A DNA stretch of 64,000 nt from Cryptomeria japonica. Lineage: Eukaryota > Streptophyta > Pinopsida > Cupressales > Cupressaceae. The stretch spans positions 7,015,001 to 7,079,000 of the forward strand of contig NC_081414.1 in assembly GCF_030272615.1 (NCBI RefSeq), given 5' to 3'. This document shows, in pieces, positions 36,184-47,164 of the stretch; position 1 is the first letter of the stretch, and the number at the start of each line of letters is the position of its first letter. The position numbers were made by a program, and so were the translations under genes. Under the pieces are notes generated by a model, which saw only the letters and a list, made by a program, of their open reading frames with translations, did not search any database and was not told the DNA's origin.

Positions 36184-37270
36184 GTTTGTTTAGATATAAT
36201 CAATTTAAAATTTAATAGTTTTTTTTTAAATGTGATCTTAATTAATGTGTAAAAGTAATTTTCATTTTGGTTATTTATTCTTATTTTATATGGATTATGA
36301 TTGAACAAGATTAAATTTGGTCAATGAGAATTTATAAATTAGATAACGATTTAGGAAGTGGTATACGTGTATGGTTATATTAATGTATATGTATATATAG
36401 TGGAGGAAACACTATCTTGTTAGAGCCGAATCAAATGAACAATCAAGTAAAGGAACCTTGTTGGTCTCCTATTCATTAAAACATTAAGATCTTCATGGAC
36501 AATTATGTAAACATCCTAGTACTAAAATGTCCTCGAAAGAATTACCAACTATAAGTTACCATCCACCACTAGCATGTTGAGTTAATCATTTTATAAGATT
36601 ATATCTAGTGATGCTAAATTAAAGATGTTTTTGGTCATCACTAATTTTAGGTCTCACCATCTGGTCTTGACTATAATTACACTTATAGGAAGCCTAAGGA
36701 AACCACTTGATTGTGTTTCCCTATTACAACGTCTTATATGATATACCAAACCTAATTAGACTATTCTCCACAACAGAGTGGGAAACCCACAGTCACAACA
36801 CTTGCCCACACTTCTCCTCCACCTTGCTTTCTAGACAGGGTGTTGGGAGACCTTGCACATGCATTAGCACGAAGTTTATATAGCCTTTTCTCACGTTGTA
36901 ATGATGTACGAGGAATTATATTGTTAGTTTAAAAATAAATAAAAACTTACTCCTATCCAATGAGATTTGGGGTGTTATCACTGTTTTAAAACTGGGTTCT
37001 TCTTTCCCATAATTGGCTGTGGTTTTTAAAAAAAATTTGAATAAGGTGTAGTCCCTGGTGCTCCAGCTTCTTTGTTCTTAACCTAGAGGGTTTAAGGGTT
37101 TTTTAAAGTTTTAGACCTTATCTTTTTGTGTTAAACCCCCTGGTTTCTATTTTGCCGTTACTTTATTTCACTTAGATCATGGGTCGCGGGGTCGTAGGAA
37201 GTGTCCCCCCTTGTTATTTACCTAGGCGGTTACGTTGATTATTTAAAAAAAATTTCGCCTTGTATTACTT
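36184..37270. other. Spacer, no gene seen
   Basis: Mostly non-coding. No repeat structure was recognised before the array at 37271. Confidence 0.5.
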
Positions 37271-38440
37271 CATTCTAAAGTGTCGGGCCCAGTAAATGCC
37301 GATCAACTTGAGAAGGGATCCGACGGTCCGCGCTATTTCGCAAGGGTTAAGTGCTCACCCTTTAAAGCTGTGAAATAGCGAGAATGAATGTCAGCCGTCC
37401 ATGTGTCACGACGGAGGATGTAAAGGATATAGCGGTCAAAGAAAGTGGGGCCCCCGTGGTTTTCTTTTGGCGTATTAAAAGGCAGCACGTGGCACAAGTT
37501 GCCACAGTCAGCGGGTTAGGATTAAAGGTTCAAAAGTGGGCCCCAAAGATGAGTCAGCTCACAGGTGGAGATGACCTGGCAGGAACAGCTCTTACAATTT
37601 ATTGAGACCCTGTGGCTCCTTCCAGAAAATGAGAAATTGACAAGTCAGCTCCGAAAGTGACAAGGCGCCAGGTGTCCATGACGTGTCCGTGGGCCCACCA
37701 TCTCTGAGAGCCTTCTTAAGGGGTTAAATACCGATCAGGTTGAAATATGATCTAACAGCTCACGTTATTTCGCAAGGGTAAGATGCCCACTTCTTAAGGC
37801 CGCGAAATAGCGAGAGTTAACGAGGGCCATCCACGTGTCTTGATGACATGCGGTCTAAAAGGAAACTGTGGGTCCCTATGGTTCCTGCTTGACAAATGAG
37901 AAATTGACAAGTCAACTCCGAAAGTGACAAGGCGCCAGGTGTCCATGACGTGTCCGTGGGCCCACCATCTCTGAGAGCCTTCTTAAGGGGTTAAATACCA
38001 ATCGACTGTAGAGATGATCTGACGGTCGGCGCTATTTCGCAAGGGTAAAGTGCTCACCCTTTAAACCCGCGAAATAGCGAGGATGAATATTAGCCGTCCA
38101 CGTGTCTTGATGATGACATAAGAGACAGACCTGCTGAGATGAAAGTGGGACCCCCTATGGTTCTTCTTCTGGCAAGTGACGGAGCGACAAATCAGCACAG
38201 TAGGTGACTAGGTACCAGGTGTTAGTGACGATTCAGCGGGCCCACCATTCTTGAGGACCTTTTCGAAGGATTAAAAAGTGATCAACTTGAAGGATGATCC
38301 TACGGCCCGCGCTATTTTGCAAGGGTGAGGTATTCACTTCTTAAGGTTGCGAAATAGCGAGAGTTAACGAGGGCCGTCCACATGTCATGATGATGACATG
38401 GCAAAAAGGGAAAAATATGGGCCCGCCACAGTATAAAGGG
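37271..38440 (+). repeat. Tandem promoter-like array with four 50-base hairpins
   Basis: About four units (near 37310, 37731, 38001, 38276) share blocks. The stretch 37628-37730 is nearly identical to 37897-38000. Each unit holds a hairpin exactly 50 bases long: 37331-37380, 37763-37812, 38030-38079 and 38310-38359, with arms CGCTATTTCGC and GCGAAATAGCG (one or two changes per copy) and an inner AAGGG side. Units also carry ACGT-core strings (CCACGTGTC, TGACGTGTCC) and GTGGGCCCACC, motifs typical of plant promoters (bZIP/bHLH and TCP-type sites). The array ends just before a TATA box. A role as a promoter or enhancer is inference. Confidence 0.85.
38432..38437 (+). promoter_or_regulatory. Candidate TATA box for the ORF at 38935
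   Basis: TATAAA in the context CAGTATAAAGGGAGAC, directly after the hairpin array and about 500 bases before the ATG. Transcription would start near 38465, giving a leader of about 470 bases. Confidence 0.5.
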
Positions 38441-38934
38441 AGACATTCAGCCAGTATCAAAACAGAATGCGAAGGGATTTTCTAAGCCAATGGTTGGATG
38501 CCGCGTGGTATTATGTAGCCAATAGAAAGACGGGACCCAGACTAAAGGCAAAGCCGTCAAAATGAAATTAACAGTGAGACACTTGCAGGAAGGCTGCGAC
38601 CCGTTGGAGCTAAAATATGAATTCTAGTATGAATTTGATTTTAAAAGGACGACCGAAGCATGCGGAATCAATGTTATAGTTAAGGCCCAAAGTACAAGCA
38701 TTTGATTTCCTAACAACCAAGTGTAGATATCTTTTAAAAGGATTTTGCAGAAGAGTAACGCAGAGTTATCTTTTTCAAATACAGAGAAGGCGAATCAGTT
38801 GCAGAGCGAATTCCTTCAAGCAAGCATCAGGTTCTTTCTTATTTTGCAGCTATTCTTGTGTGGTGTAATAAGTGAAATTATTCTCGTATTACAGGAGTGT
38901 TTAAGAAGTGATATTCATCTTGTTGCATTGTTAA

Positions 38935-41202
38935 ATGGCTCCTAAAAGGGAATTTTCTGGCAAGGTTGATTATTTAGAAAGAAGTGTATGTGATGACTTT
39001 TTAGAGCAATTGACGCTATCAACTAACCAGGCATCTAAGGCCAAAGAGTTAGTACCTAGGGCTCCCCGTCTGAAGATGGGAGAAGGATTATATGACAAAG
39101 GTAATTGGTTAAGAGACCCACAGGTTGGACTGTCTGGGTTGGGGCTATTTAGAGTCGGATTTGGGATGAGAAATTCTCCTGCTCCTCAAAATAGCGTTTG
39201 GGAACTAGATGTCGGGAAGTTGGTAGTCCCAGGAGTATTCATGGATACAGACTTGCTAACCCAAATGGCATTAAACTATGATTCAATCACAAGGTGCATC
39301 CGGGATGTAAATGGGAAAACCCTCGTGGAAATCAATGCAAAAGAATTGAGAACAACGTTTGGGCTCAGTAAGTTTACAAAATTCTTGGAACCCATAAACT
39401 TCACACAATTAGCTCAAGTGTACAGTGCACAGAGGAGTCATCTTAGGAATGGGCCTCTCAAAGAACTTTTTCTGAAAATGGGAGGGTTAGCAGTTGTAGG
39501 GCCCAACACACAGGAGCCTTTTTCATTGAGTATGTTTACCTCGAGGGCGAAAGGGATGTATTGGGCACTTTGCCAAGTTCTAGGAGAGGATGCTGAATCA
39601 AATATGCCAAACCATTACTTGTTAATGATTGTTCAAATTTTGAATCCTTCTCTTGCTATTACATTTGATTATGCTGCTTATATTGCTGATGCTATCCATG
39701 GAGGGTTGATAGGGATAAAGAATGGAAAGGTGGATAGGCCATTTGGGTGGTATTCACTCTTGATGCACCTCTTTCTCTTCAAAGGTGGTGATTATTTCGC
39801 CAGTGGAATGGACCTGGTAAAAGAAAAGGAAGGAGAGAAGATGCCAATACAACTATGGAGTACTGTGTTGTCATGGGACAGAGAGGATGCTAGTTTTCTA
39901 AAATTTGATAAATATTTTGCATCCAAAATAAGGACTCTCCTTTGCTCTGACAACCCAAGAGTCCCCAAGGTTCTTCTGGAATTCTTAAGACCAAAAGAAT
40001 TCGCAGAGAATATCAAGATAGTTCATAACTGGGGTGATATGTACTTATATCCAGTTTCCACAGTTTTCAGAGTCTTTGGTTTCAGAGGCACCCCATTTTT
40101 GTTACCATACCAGGTCCCCCTCAAAGTGGGAATAGCTGAGATTCTTAGACAAATTGGTGCCCTACAAGAGGCAGAGCTAACAGGCAGAGGTAAAGGGACA
40201 ATTTTCCCTGCAGCTACAGTAGCCCACCAATTTGTAATCACCAAGGGAGGCTGGAATTGTTTTGAGGATTTCCTCAAACCCTACCATTTGTCCACTGCAG
40301 TGTCTAGATGTGCTTATCCAGAGGACTTCTACAATGGTGTGTTCCGGAAGAAGGTAGCATGCAGAGGTAGGCCTCATCAATTCCACTTTCCTGAAGACCT
40401 CATCAGGAATGAATTTGATTTAGATGAACAAGAGTTAAGGAAAGAAAAATGGGTGGCTTACAAGAAAGCCCTGGACTTTGTGCATCAATTTGATGCTAGC
40501 TATGACCCATTGTCTAGCTTCTTCCCATTGGAAGAAAAAATAAAATGTTTGATTGTTTGCTTTGAGGATGTGATGCAAACACTAAAGGAGAAGAGGGAAG
40601 CTGTAATTAAGAATAACCCTGAAAAGGCAAGAATGATTTTAGGAAAGTTAGCTTCCACTAAAGCAATCCCTCCTGGTGACTACACCCTGCATAAGAAAGC
40701 GGGTTACAGTGTGCTGGTGTCTACAACAGGGGAGCCCTCTTCATCCAAAGGAAAGAGGAAGGTACAAGATGTCATTGACATCCAGGACAACCCAAAGAAG
40801 CAAAGGGTGGGGAAGGAAGTGCAATCAGATACACCCTTGTATTCTCCATCCCAATCCCCTATCCACATAGGAGATGAACAAGCAGCAACTGAATACCTCT
40901 CTCAGTTGGGCAGCTTGGGAGAGATTGCATACACTTATGATGAGGTGGAAGAAGGGATGCCAGAAGAGCCCACTGAAGAACAAATGGACATCACCTCAAC
41001 TGAACTTAAAGGCCAGGAGTGGGATCCTGAGATAAAGAAGGCTAGTAGTGCCTTTTTAGCTGATGATAGCTTTGTCACATTTGAAGCATTCATTCAATTT
41101 ATCTGGAAGCAACATATAGATAAATATAATGCTAGATGTGAAGCAAAAAGGGCAGAGCAGCCTAATAAAGATCCAGCCTCAATGGAGGAAGAAATAAAAT
41201 AG
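38935..41202 (+). CDS. Large unrecognised protein (755 aa) with nuclear signal
   Basis: The ATG sits in a good plant context (AAATGGCTCC). The first about 560 residues look globular (VNGKTLVEINAKELRTTFGL, MYWALCQVLGEDAESN, FKGGDYFASGMDL, TKGGWNCFEDFLKPYHLS). Residues about 600-630 carry a bipartite basic patch (GKRKVQDV then NPKKQRVGKE), likely a nuclear signal, followed by an acidic tail (DEVEEGMPEEPTEEQMD). I do not know the family. The layout is loosely like plant-mobile-domain or transposon-borne proteins, but no PMD signature is evident. It is preceded by a tandem-repeat promoter-like array. A second ORF at 41269 continues in the same frame after a 66-base interval, so the two may once have been one gene. 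It could be a host gene or an accessory gene of an unnamed element. Confidence 0.6.
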   Translation: MAPKREFSGKVDYLERSVCDDFLEQLTLSTNQASKAKELVPRAPRLKMGEGLYDKGNWLRDPQVGLSGLGLFRVGFGMRNSPAPQNSVWELDVGKLVVPGVFMDTDLLTQMALNYDSITRCIRDVNGKTLVEINAKELRTTFGLSKFTKFLEPINFTQLAQVYSAQRSHLRNGPLKELFLKMGGLAVVGPNTQEPFSLSMFTSRAKGMYWALCQVLGEDAESNMPNHYLLMIVQILNPSLAITFDYAAYIADAIHGGLIGIKNGKVDRPFGWYSLLMHLFLFKGGDYFASGMDLVKEKEGEKMPIQLWSTVLSWDREDASFLKFDKYFASKIRTLLCSDNPRVPKVLLEFLRPKEFAENIKIVHNWGDMYLYPVSTVFRVFGFRGTPFLLPYQVPLKVGIAEILRQIGALQEAELTGRGKGTIFPAATVAHQFVITKGGWNCFEDFLKPYHLSTAVSRCAYPEDFYNGVFRKKVACRGRPHQFHFPEDLIRNEFDLDEQELRKEKWVAYKKALDFVHQFDASYDPLSSFFPLEEKIKCLIVCFEDVMQTLKEKREAVIKNNPEKARMILGKLASTKAIPPGDYTLHKKAGYSVLVSTTGEPSSSKGKRKVQDVIDIQDNPKKQRVGKEVQSDTPLYSPSQSPIHIGDEQAATEYLSQLGSLGEIAYTYDEVEEGMPEEPTEEQMDITSTELKGQEWDPEIKKASSAFLADDSFVTFEAFIQFIWKQHIDKYNARCEAKRAEQPNKDPASMEEEIK

Positions 41203-41268
41203 GAGATGATGGAAGAATTCAAAACCATCACTCCTGAATAGGGAAGGGATCTAGTAGCACAAGCTGGA

Positions 41269-42549
41269 GTGCTCATTTTACCAGAATGGAATATTGTTGA
41301 TGCTCTGGTGCTGGATGCAGTAAGAAAAGAGACTAAACCCATGGAAGGGGTTACATTCAGTAAGGACAATGCTGCACTAGTCATGTGGTCCCTCAAAAGA
41401 AATGAAGACAAGAAAGGTAAAGACACCTCAGGGACAAGTCACATTGGTGGATTGATGATTAAAAGAGTAGAGAGTACAGGGGTAGTAGAGGCTGCTAGCA
41501 CTGTGTTAGAGACTGCCAAATTCAGTGTTGCAGTGGCTGAAAAGGAAGCCAAAGAAAAGGAGGCCCTCCAGATTAAACTGGAAATAGTTTTGAAGGCTTA
41601 TGATAGTGCTAAGGAGGAGATAAGAGGCAAAGATAGCATTATTGCCAAATTGCAGAGCCAGCTGGTAGGACAACGCCAACAAGGTGAGTCTTCAACATTA
41701 ATGATCGCCTCTTCTCCTGCAAGACCTCCACCTACTAGCCCCATTATTGAGCTCCCACCATCTCCTGCGCCTTCCAGTTCTCAAATGATTGAGATAACTC
41801 CCCAAGAATTGGAGAACCTAAAGCAGACTCAGGCCTATTATGCGGGGAAGTATGAGGAGAAAATAAAAGCCACAATCTCCAGTTTTGCAAACACTATAAA
41901 TGCCTCACTGCTTCACAATAATGTGGGAAAGGTCATGGAGATATGGAATGAATTAAGGAGAGATAAGGCCATTTTGACACCCATTTTTGACAGATGGAGG
42001 CCAAGGGAGCAGGATTTAGAGTTCATGTGTGTTTCCTGTGATGAAGCAAGGGCCAATCCCATTATAAAATCTACCTTTGATGTTGCTAAAGTCTTAATGC
42101 AATTGGCTGCAGATGTAGATAATGTGGATAGGAAGGTCAATCTATGTAAGAAGGAATACACTGATCAGGTTTTTGAGTTGCTCCCGGGAATTTTTGCCAA
42201 TCCGGATCAGATAAAAGATAAGCAAATATGGCTCAAAGAGGTAGAGGTCAAATTGTCAGCAAGGGTTAAGGGAATCATCGACCTTGATGATACCTCTTTC
42301 TTTGTCATAACAATACAGGAAATAGAAAAGATTAAATCACATTATAGTTTCCTTAATTCAGAAGTCAACAAATTGAGAAATTCTTGGAAAAGGTTGACCA
42401 AAATTAAGAGTGATGTGATTAATTTTTCATGGCCGACAGAAGAGACATATAGTGAGTGGGGAGTTAAATATTCTACCCATGATCCGGAGCAGTTGGAGAA
42501 CGCCCCTGAAAAGCCAGAAGAGGTTACAACCGAACAACCTGTTGAATAG
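41269..42549 (+). CDS. Unrecognised coiled-coil protein (426 aa)
   Basis: This follows the 755-aa ORF closely in the same frame. Residues about 75-130 are Lys/Glu-rich and heptad-like (EKEAKEKEALQIKLEIVLKA, IIAKLQSQL). A Pro/Ser-rich hinge follows (ARPPPTSPIIELPPSPAPSS), and then a long mostly helical C-terminal half (QELENLKQTQAYYAGKYEEK, IQEIEKIKSHYSFLNSEVNK). It ends in an acidic tail. The first methionine shown may not be the true start; it may be the C-terminal half of the preceding gene. The function is unknown; the coiled coils suggest self-association. Confidence 0.5.
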   Translation: MLILPEWNIVDALVLDAVRKETKPMEGVTFSKDNAALVMWSLKRNEDKKGKDTSGTSHIGGLMIKRVESTGVVEAASTVLETAKFSVAVAEKEAKEKEALQIKLEIVLKAYDSAKEEIRGKDSIIAKLQSQLVGQRQQGESSTLMIASSPARPPPTSPIIELPPSPAPSSSQMIEITPQELENLKQTQAYYAGKYEEKIKATISSFANTINASLLHNNVGKVMEIWNELRRDKAILTPIFDRWRPREQDLEFMCVSCDEARANPIIKSTFDVAKVLMQLAADVDNVDRKVNLCKKEYTDQVFELLPGIFANPDQIKDKQIWLKEVEVKLSARVKGIIDLDDTSFFVITIQEIEKIKSHYSFLNSEVNKLRNSWKRLTKIKSDVINFSWPTEETYSEWGVKYSTHDPEQLENAPEKPEEVTTEQPVE

Positions 42550-43672
42550 ACTGCAGAAGCTGAAAAAAGCACATAACTGCTTTACACAAAAATTGTAACC
42601 TCTTCAATTTTTGAAATAATTGTAACAAACTTTCCTCGAGAAGTCCGAAGCTTTGTGCATCCATATTGTTATAAATGGATACCAGGACTAGAGGGAAAAT
42701 GATCACAAAAATTTTGTAAGAAAACGCTGCAGAAAATTATCTGAGCTTTTCAAAGTTTAATGGAGAAAAAGAACTTTTTGTAAAATCTCTTCGAACGAAT
42801 ATCAATATACAGGCCATCGGTTTTTGAGTAAAACTCTGTGTTGTCTTCAAGTTTATTCACAAATTTATTTACTGTTTTCATTCTGAACAATCCAGGATTT
42901 TTCTTTTGAATGGAATTGCAAAGCAATCTCAGTATGAGTGTTTTTAGCTTTTCTCTTTAGGAGGGAAATTAAATATGCAAGATCACTTATACCAGTAAAT
43001 TCTTTGGGAGGAACTTTGAATTTTGAGGACCATAGTTTAGTGTGAAATGATTAAATTCTTGTATGTGTCAGGCACATGTAAGAATTAGTGGAAACCGAGC
43101 TGATGGGAAGCATATAGATATTATGTTTCAGGAGTTTTATTTGAGTTAGGTGACTCTGTAACCTTGGATAAGGCACTGATATTAATGGACGTTGTTTATT
43201 GCATGCTTTGTTGATCAAAATGCTGAAGTCAAATACAATTTCTATTCATTGTTTTCAGTTGATTTCAAGGTGAATGAATCCACTGGTTTTCTGGACTGGT
43301 TTGTTGTGGGTTTATTGTTTAAAAGTGTGAAGTTAATTCACAAAGGTATACCCACCTGGGCTCTAAGGAAGCCCGAAGTGTAGAAGGTTTAAATCAAACC
43401 TTGTCATATGTTGTCTCTGGAATTTCCTTATCTTTGATGTTTTCTCTGCACCCAGTTTAGACCATATTATCTTAAGGACATTGAAGGGAATCAAATTTTG
43501 AGAACAACATGGGGCATATTGGTAAACAGATTTGTCACTACGGTTGTTTACCTGAAACTAACCCTGTTTGCCCGATGAGCAGTGACAAACGTTCCAACAG
43601 TTGGAGAGATCATTATGTGAAACACGATCTTCCTTTGTGTTTGAGAGGGGCAGCTCCCTCGTATGATAGGGG
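42550..43672. other. 3' flank of the unrecognised ORFs
   Basis: Non-coding, with T-rich and A-rich stretches that could hold poly(A) signals, but no clear AATAAA. A few short frames are not supported. Confidence 0.5.
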
Positions 43673-44412
43673 TGTTTAGGATTTTCGTGCACTTTTAACC
43701 TGAAAGTAAATAAATGAGAAAACATAGAACTTCAACAAGATTAATAACAAAAAACCTACTAGAAGACATACGAACACCAAGTAGGATTCCATAAATGATA
43801 ACAATCACAAAAGGGGTTACAACCAAAAAGGTTAGTCATGCAACAATGATGAAAGAAGTACAATAAATCTCGACACACGAAGAGATAGGTTGTAACAACA
43901 CATGAAAGTCAAGATACCATGAAATGATGTGTTTCATCAATAGATTTCACCAATACATAAAGGGATTACTAATTCAACATACGAGAAATTAATAACGATA
44001 ACTCATGAGTACATTCAAGACACACGAACTTAATGCATTCTTCATTATCCTTTTTGAAAATATACAAGTTCAAAAACCCCTTAATACAAAGGTATGAACA
44101 TCAAAAGATCCCACTTAGTTTCTCTACAAAAATCTGCAGAGTTTTCCCCCTCTGTAAGAGTCTCCCTTACAATACAAATAGCCTTGTATTTATAGGCTTC
44201 CCAAAATAACCACCTTAGTAACTAACATTAATCCTGGGTTAATAACTAACTCTTTTATGTGTGAATTTCAATGAGTTAGTAACCTACACTTTTATGCGCA
44301 AAAGAAGTCAACTTTCTAGCCTTGGGTTACAATAAGCGACATAAGTCACTTTTTACAAAAATAATATCAAACCCATTACATTGAAGAAATAATTTGTTTG
44401 TTGATTTTGTCG
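43673..44412 (-). repeat. Possible solo LTR, about 740 bases
   Basis: The minus strand has a TATA box (CCTATAAATACAAGGC, near 44200) followed by a leader with GGGGGAAAACTC, a layout common in plant LTRs. The stretch starts TGTTT at 43673, and the flanks 43668-43672 and 44413-44417 are both agggg. The other terminus is CG rather than CA, and there are no internal genes. The assignment and limits are tentative. Confidence 0.35.
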
Positions 44413-46930
44413 AGGGGGCCTCCATCTTCATTTGCTTCATTTGATCTCGTAATCATCTCACCATTTGAATTCATATCTACAAGTTCTCGAACATCCTTAT
44501 CCATCATGAACATAATGTTTCTTTGAACAATAAGAAGGCTTATATGATGAGGACATTATCATGTTCATGACATTATTTTCGTGGTCTCCTAGCTTTTGTG
44601 TGTCATTCCACTACAGTTGGAGAATGTTGGTTGCGGTTCGTGAAATTAGTGTTGCAATATGCCAAACCCTTGAAGTTCTTTGACTATGGTTCCACAAGCT
44701 CTGCACTTAGATCTTCCCAACAAATATATTTGACTATTCCTTGCGATCAATGTGATCCATGAGTTATGCCATTACATTTGTTTGAAATCACCGCAAGCTG
44801 TGAGATGAATCTGAGACATTATGTAAAATGAATAGCACGTCTTGTCTTATGCTTCACATTCTTCATGTATGACGACCATGGTTTTATATCTAATAACAAT
44901 CCTCATTTATTTAGTGCTTCGATCAATTTACAAACTCTGTTTCAAAGTTTTCATTTTGCGTAGGCATGGAGGGTGGCGGCAAATAATTTGACCCTATACC
45001 CGTCAATTGCATTCACTTTAAAGTTTCTATCACTTTTCCAATGAGTGCATGTGTGTATCGCTGCCATCATTTCATTACATTTCTGGGATGAAATCTCTTC
45101 GAGGAACTCTAACAAACAATTCGTGTGCTTGGTCTATGTTTCCATATTCTGTAGCATTGTTTGTGCTTCCACATTCGCCAACTCTACAAATATTTCACAG
45201 TGTTGGCCATGCAATCATCATATAATTTGAGAAGTCGACTCCTTGAGGCATGCTGCCAACTTTTCCACTTTAGCTACATGATGTGAGGATGTGTTTGAGA
45301 GAGCTTAATTAGATTGAAAATTTTGGAGAGCTTCCTTGTGTAATCCATTTTGCATTCATATTTCCATCATTTTCTTTCAATTCTTGAAATAAGACATCTT
45401 TCCAAGCTATTCTATCATACAATTCACTTGCCTTGTGTGAGCCTTTCTATTATTGTATGTTACGTGATATACTATCCAATACTCCAGATTCTGCCTTATT
45501 CTCTGTCAAACGAATAACACACATTGTCTATGCATTGCAATCTACATTTATGAGTACCAGAGTAGCTGGAATTATAACCATGCTCTAATAAATCACCATT
45601 CACCAATCGTGGAATTTGGGTTTACACTTGCCACTACATGTCTTTGGAGAATCCTGTCATATAATTTCACATGCCTTGTGTGAACTTAAGGATTTGCAAC
45701 CTCATCTACTAGAGCGGCTGTGACCACAACACCTACGCAATTCTTCCATTATTATGCGTAGATGGATGTCTATTGGCAATTTGGGTATATCCTGTGATTA
45801 TTGTATTTGGAGGGATCTCATTTATTCCCCTCATGTGCTACGTTAATGCCTCCATGGTCTGCATTCGCTGGGAGATAAATTTCTTTGAGGCGGATTATCA
45901 AACATTTCACGTGCATTGTTTGTTCTTCCACGGTGCATTCATGTCTGCGGTGATTCTTTCAAAAAGATACAAAGAAATAATGTTGCCTCCATGATCTACA
46001 ACATATGACATTTTGTCCGTTTCAAAATCCATTTTGTGGATATCTTGCAATCATTGCGTATATCTTGCAATCATCGCGTTTCATGAGACCACATTTCTGC
46101 AATCAAAACATGCCATGAGATGACGTTTCTTTGAGAAATTCTGTCAAACATTTCACGTGCCACGTCAAGGCTTCCATGGTTTGCATCTGTCGGGTGACAT
46201 AGTCCTTGGTGGCGACTTGTCAAACAGTAAACGCCTTGTCAATGCTTCCATTATCACATTTCACGTGGTGTTTTGCCAAACACTCCACGTGCATTAGCTA
46301 TACCTCCATATTCTACATACAAACCATTCCAGGCAGCTGCATCTTCTATCCTCTGTGCTATGATGAATGTCGTGGTAGATTTAAAGGCATTCATTCAGGG
46401 TATAATACTACAATGGCCAAGTCAAAACTTCCACATTCTGCATTATTTCAACCATGATTTACATGCTTGGGTTACTATGTAATTTTGTCAAACAGATTGC
46501 GTGCTATACATCATTCCTTGAGATGACAATTCATTGAGGCATTCTAACAAATGGTTCACAGCTAATCTATGCCTTCCACGTTTCACATCCATATTCACAT
46601 TTCAGGCATGTCCATGCTCCCTTATCCGAGATTTATCAAACATGTCAATGTGTTGTTTACTCTTATTCATTCTGCAAACATAGCGGCCAAGGCTATTAGA
46701 ACATATCCATTATACTTTGGTGCATGTTGATATCCCTTCTAGAACTTCCATTCCAGGAAAGGCAAAGAGAATGTTGATGTAGTTTGCAGAGTTTGGCTCT
46801 TATAAACAAATGGCTACATTTACTTAAAAATTTCTAAAGATTCCTCGTCAAATCCATTTGGTGCATATGGTGCTATCTTCAGTGCATTGATAACCTGATA
46901 CTTGAAGCTCTCTTTTCTTCTTTTTTTTTA
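44413..46930 (+). repeat. Degenerate repeat region, period about 243 bases
   Basis: A phrase like TCAAACATTTCACGTGCC recurs at 45111, 45413, 45655, 45897 and 46142 (spacings 302, 242, 242, 245). Weaker copies are at 46218, 46274, 46486, 46543 and 46634. Neighbouring words (CTTTGAGG before, TGCTTCCAT after) recur too. No continuous ORF is supported. It looks like an old, diverged tandem array. Confidence 0.55.
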
Positions 46931-46944
46931 AACTCTTATGAAAA

Positions 46945-47164
46945 AGGGTTATGAATGCTCATTTTTTAGGCATTTTTAACCTTCCTGGCAAAGTGGGACC
47001 TGCAAGGTTACGAAATGAGGTTAGAAATGCTCAAAAAATGAGAATTTCTAACCTTTTTATTAAAGGTTAGAAATACAGGTTAGAAATGCTCAAAAAGTGA
47101 GCATTTCTAACCTTTTTGACAAAAACGAGGTTAAGAATGCTCAAAAAGTGAGCATTTCTAACCT
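46945..47164. repeat. Four consecutive hairpins
   Basis: Hairpins are at 46945-46982 (imperfect), 47018-47054, 47077-47113 and 47128-47164. The third has perfect 16-base arms (AGGTTAGAAATGCTCA and its complement) around a 5-base loop AAAAG. The second and fourth differ by one or two bases. Each of the last three is exactly 37 bases long. Transcription through them would give a row of short stem-loops. Confidence 0.92.

Noticed and set aside
37384-37605. 73-codon frame within the hairpin array
   Set aside because: It is not kept in the other tandem units, so it is chance.
37331-38359. Regularly spaced palindromes as a CRISPR array
   Set aside because: Spacings are 267-432 bases and the spacers are themselves repeated; the genome is eukaryotic.
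38935-41202. Athila-type gag, suggested by the N-terminus MAPKR
   Set aside because: No capsid motif, zinc knuckle, LTR, primer-binding site or pol was found around it; the shared first residues are not evidence.
45045-46482. Several 60-80-codon frames in the degenerate repeat region
   Set aside because: No shared protein pattern between repeat copies and no known domain; consistent with chance.
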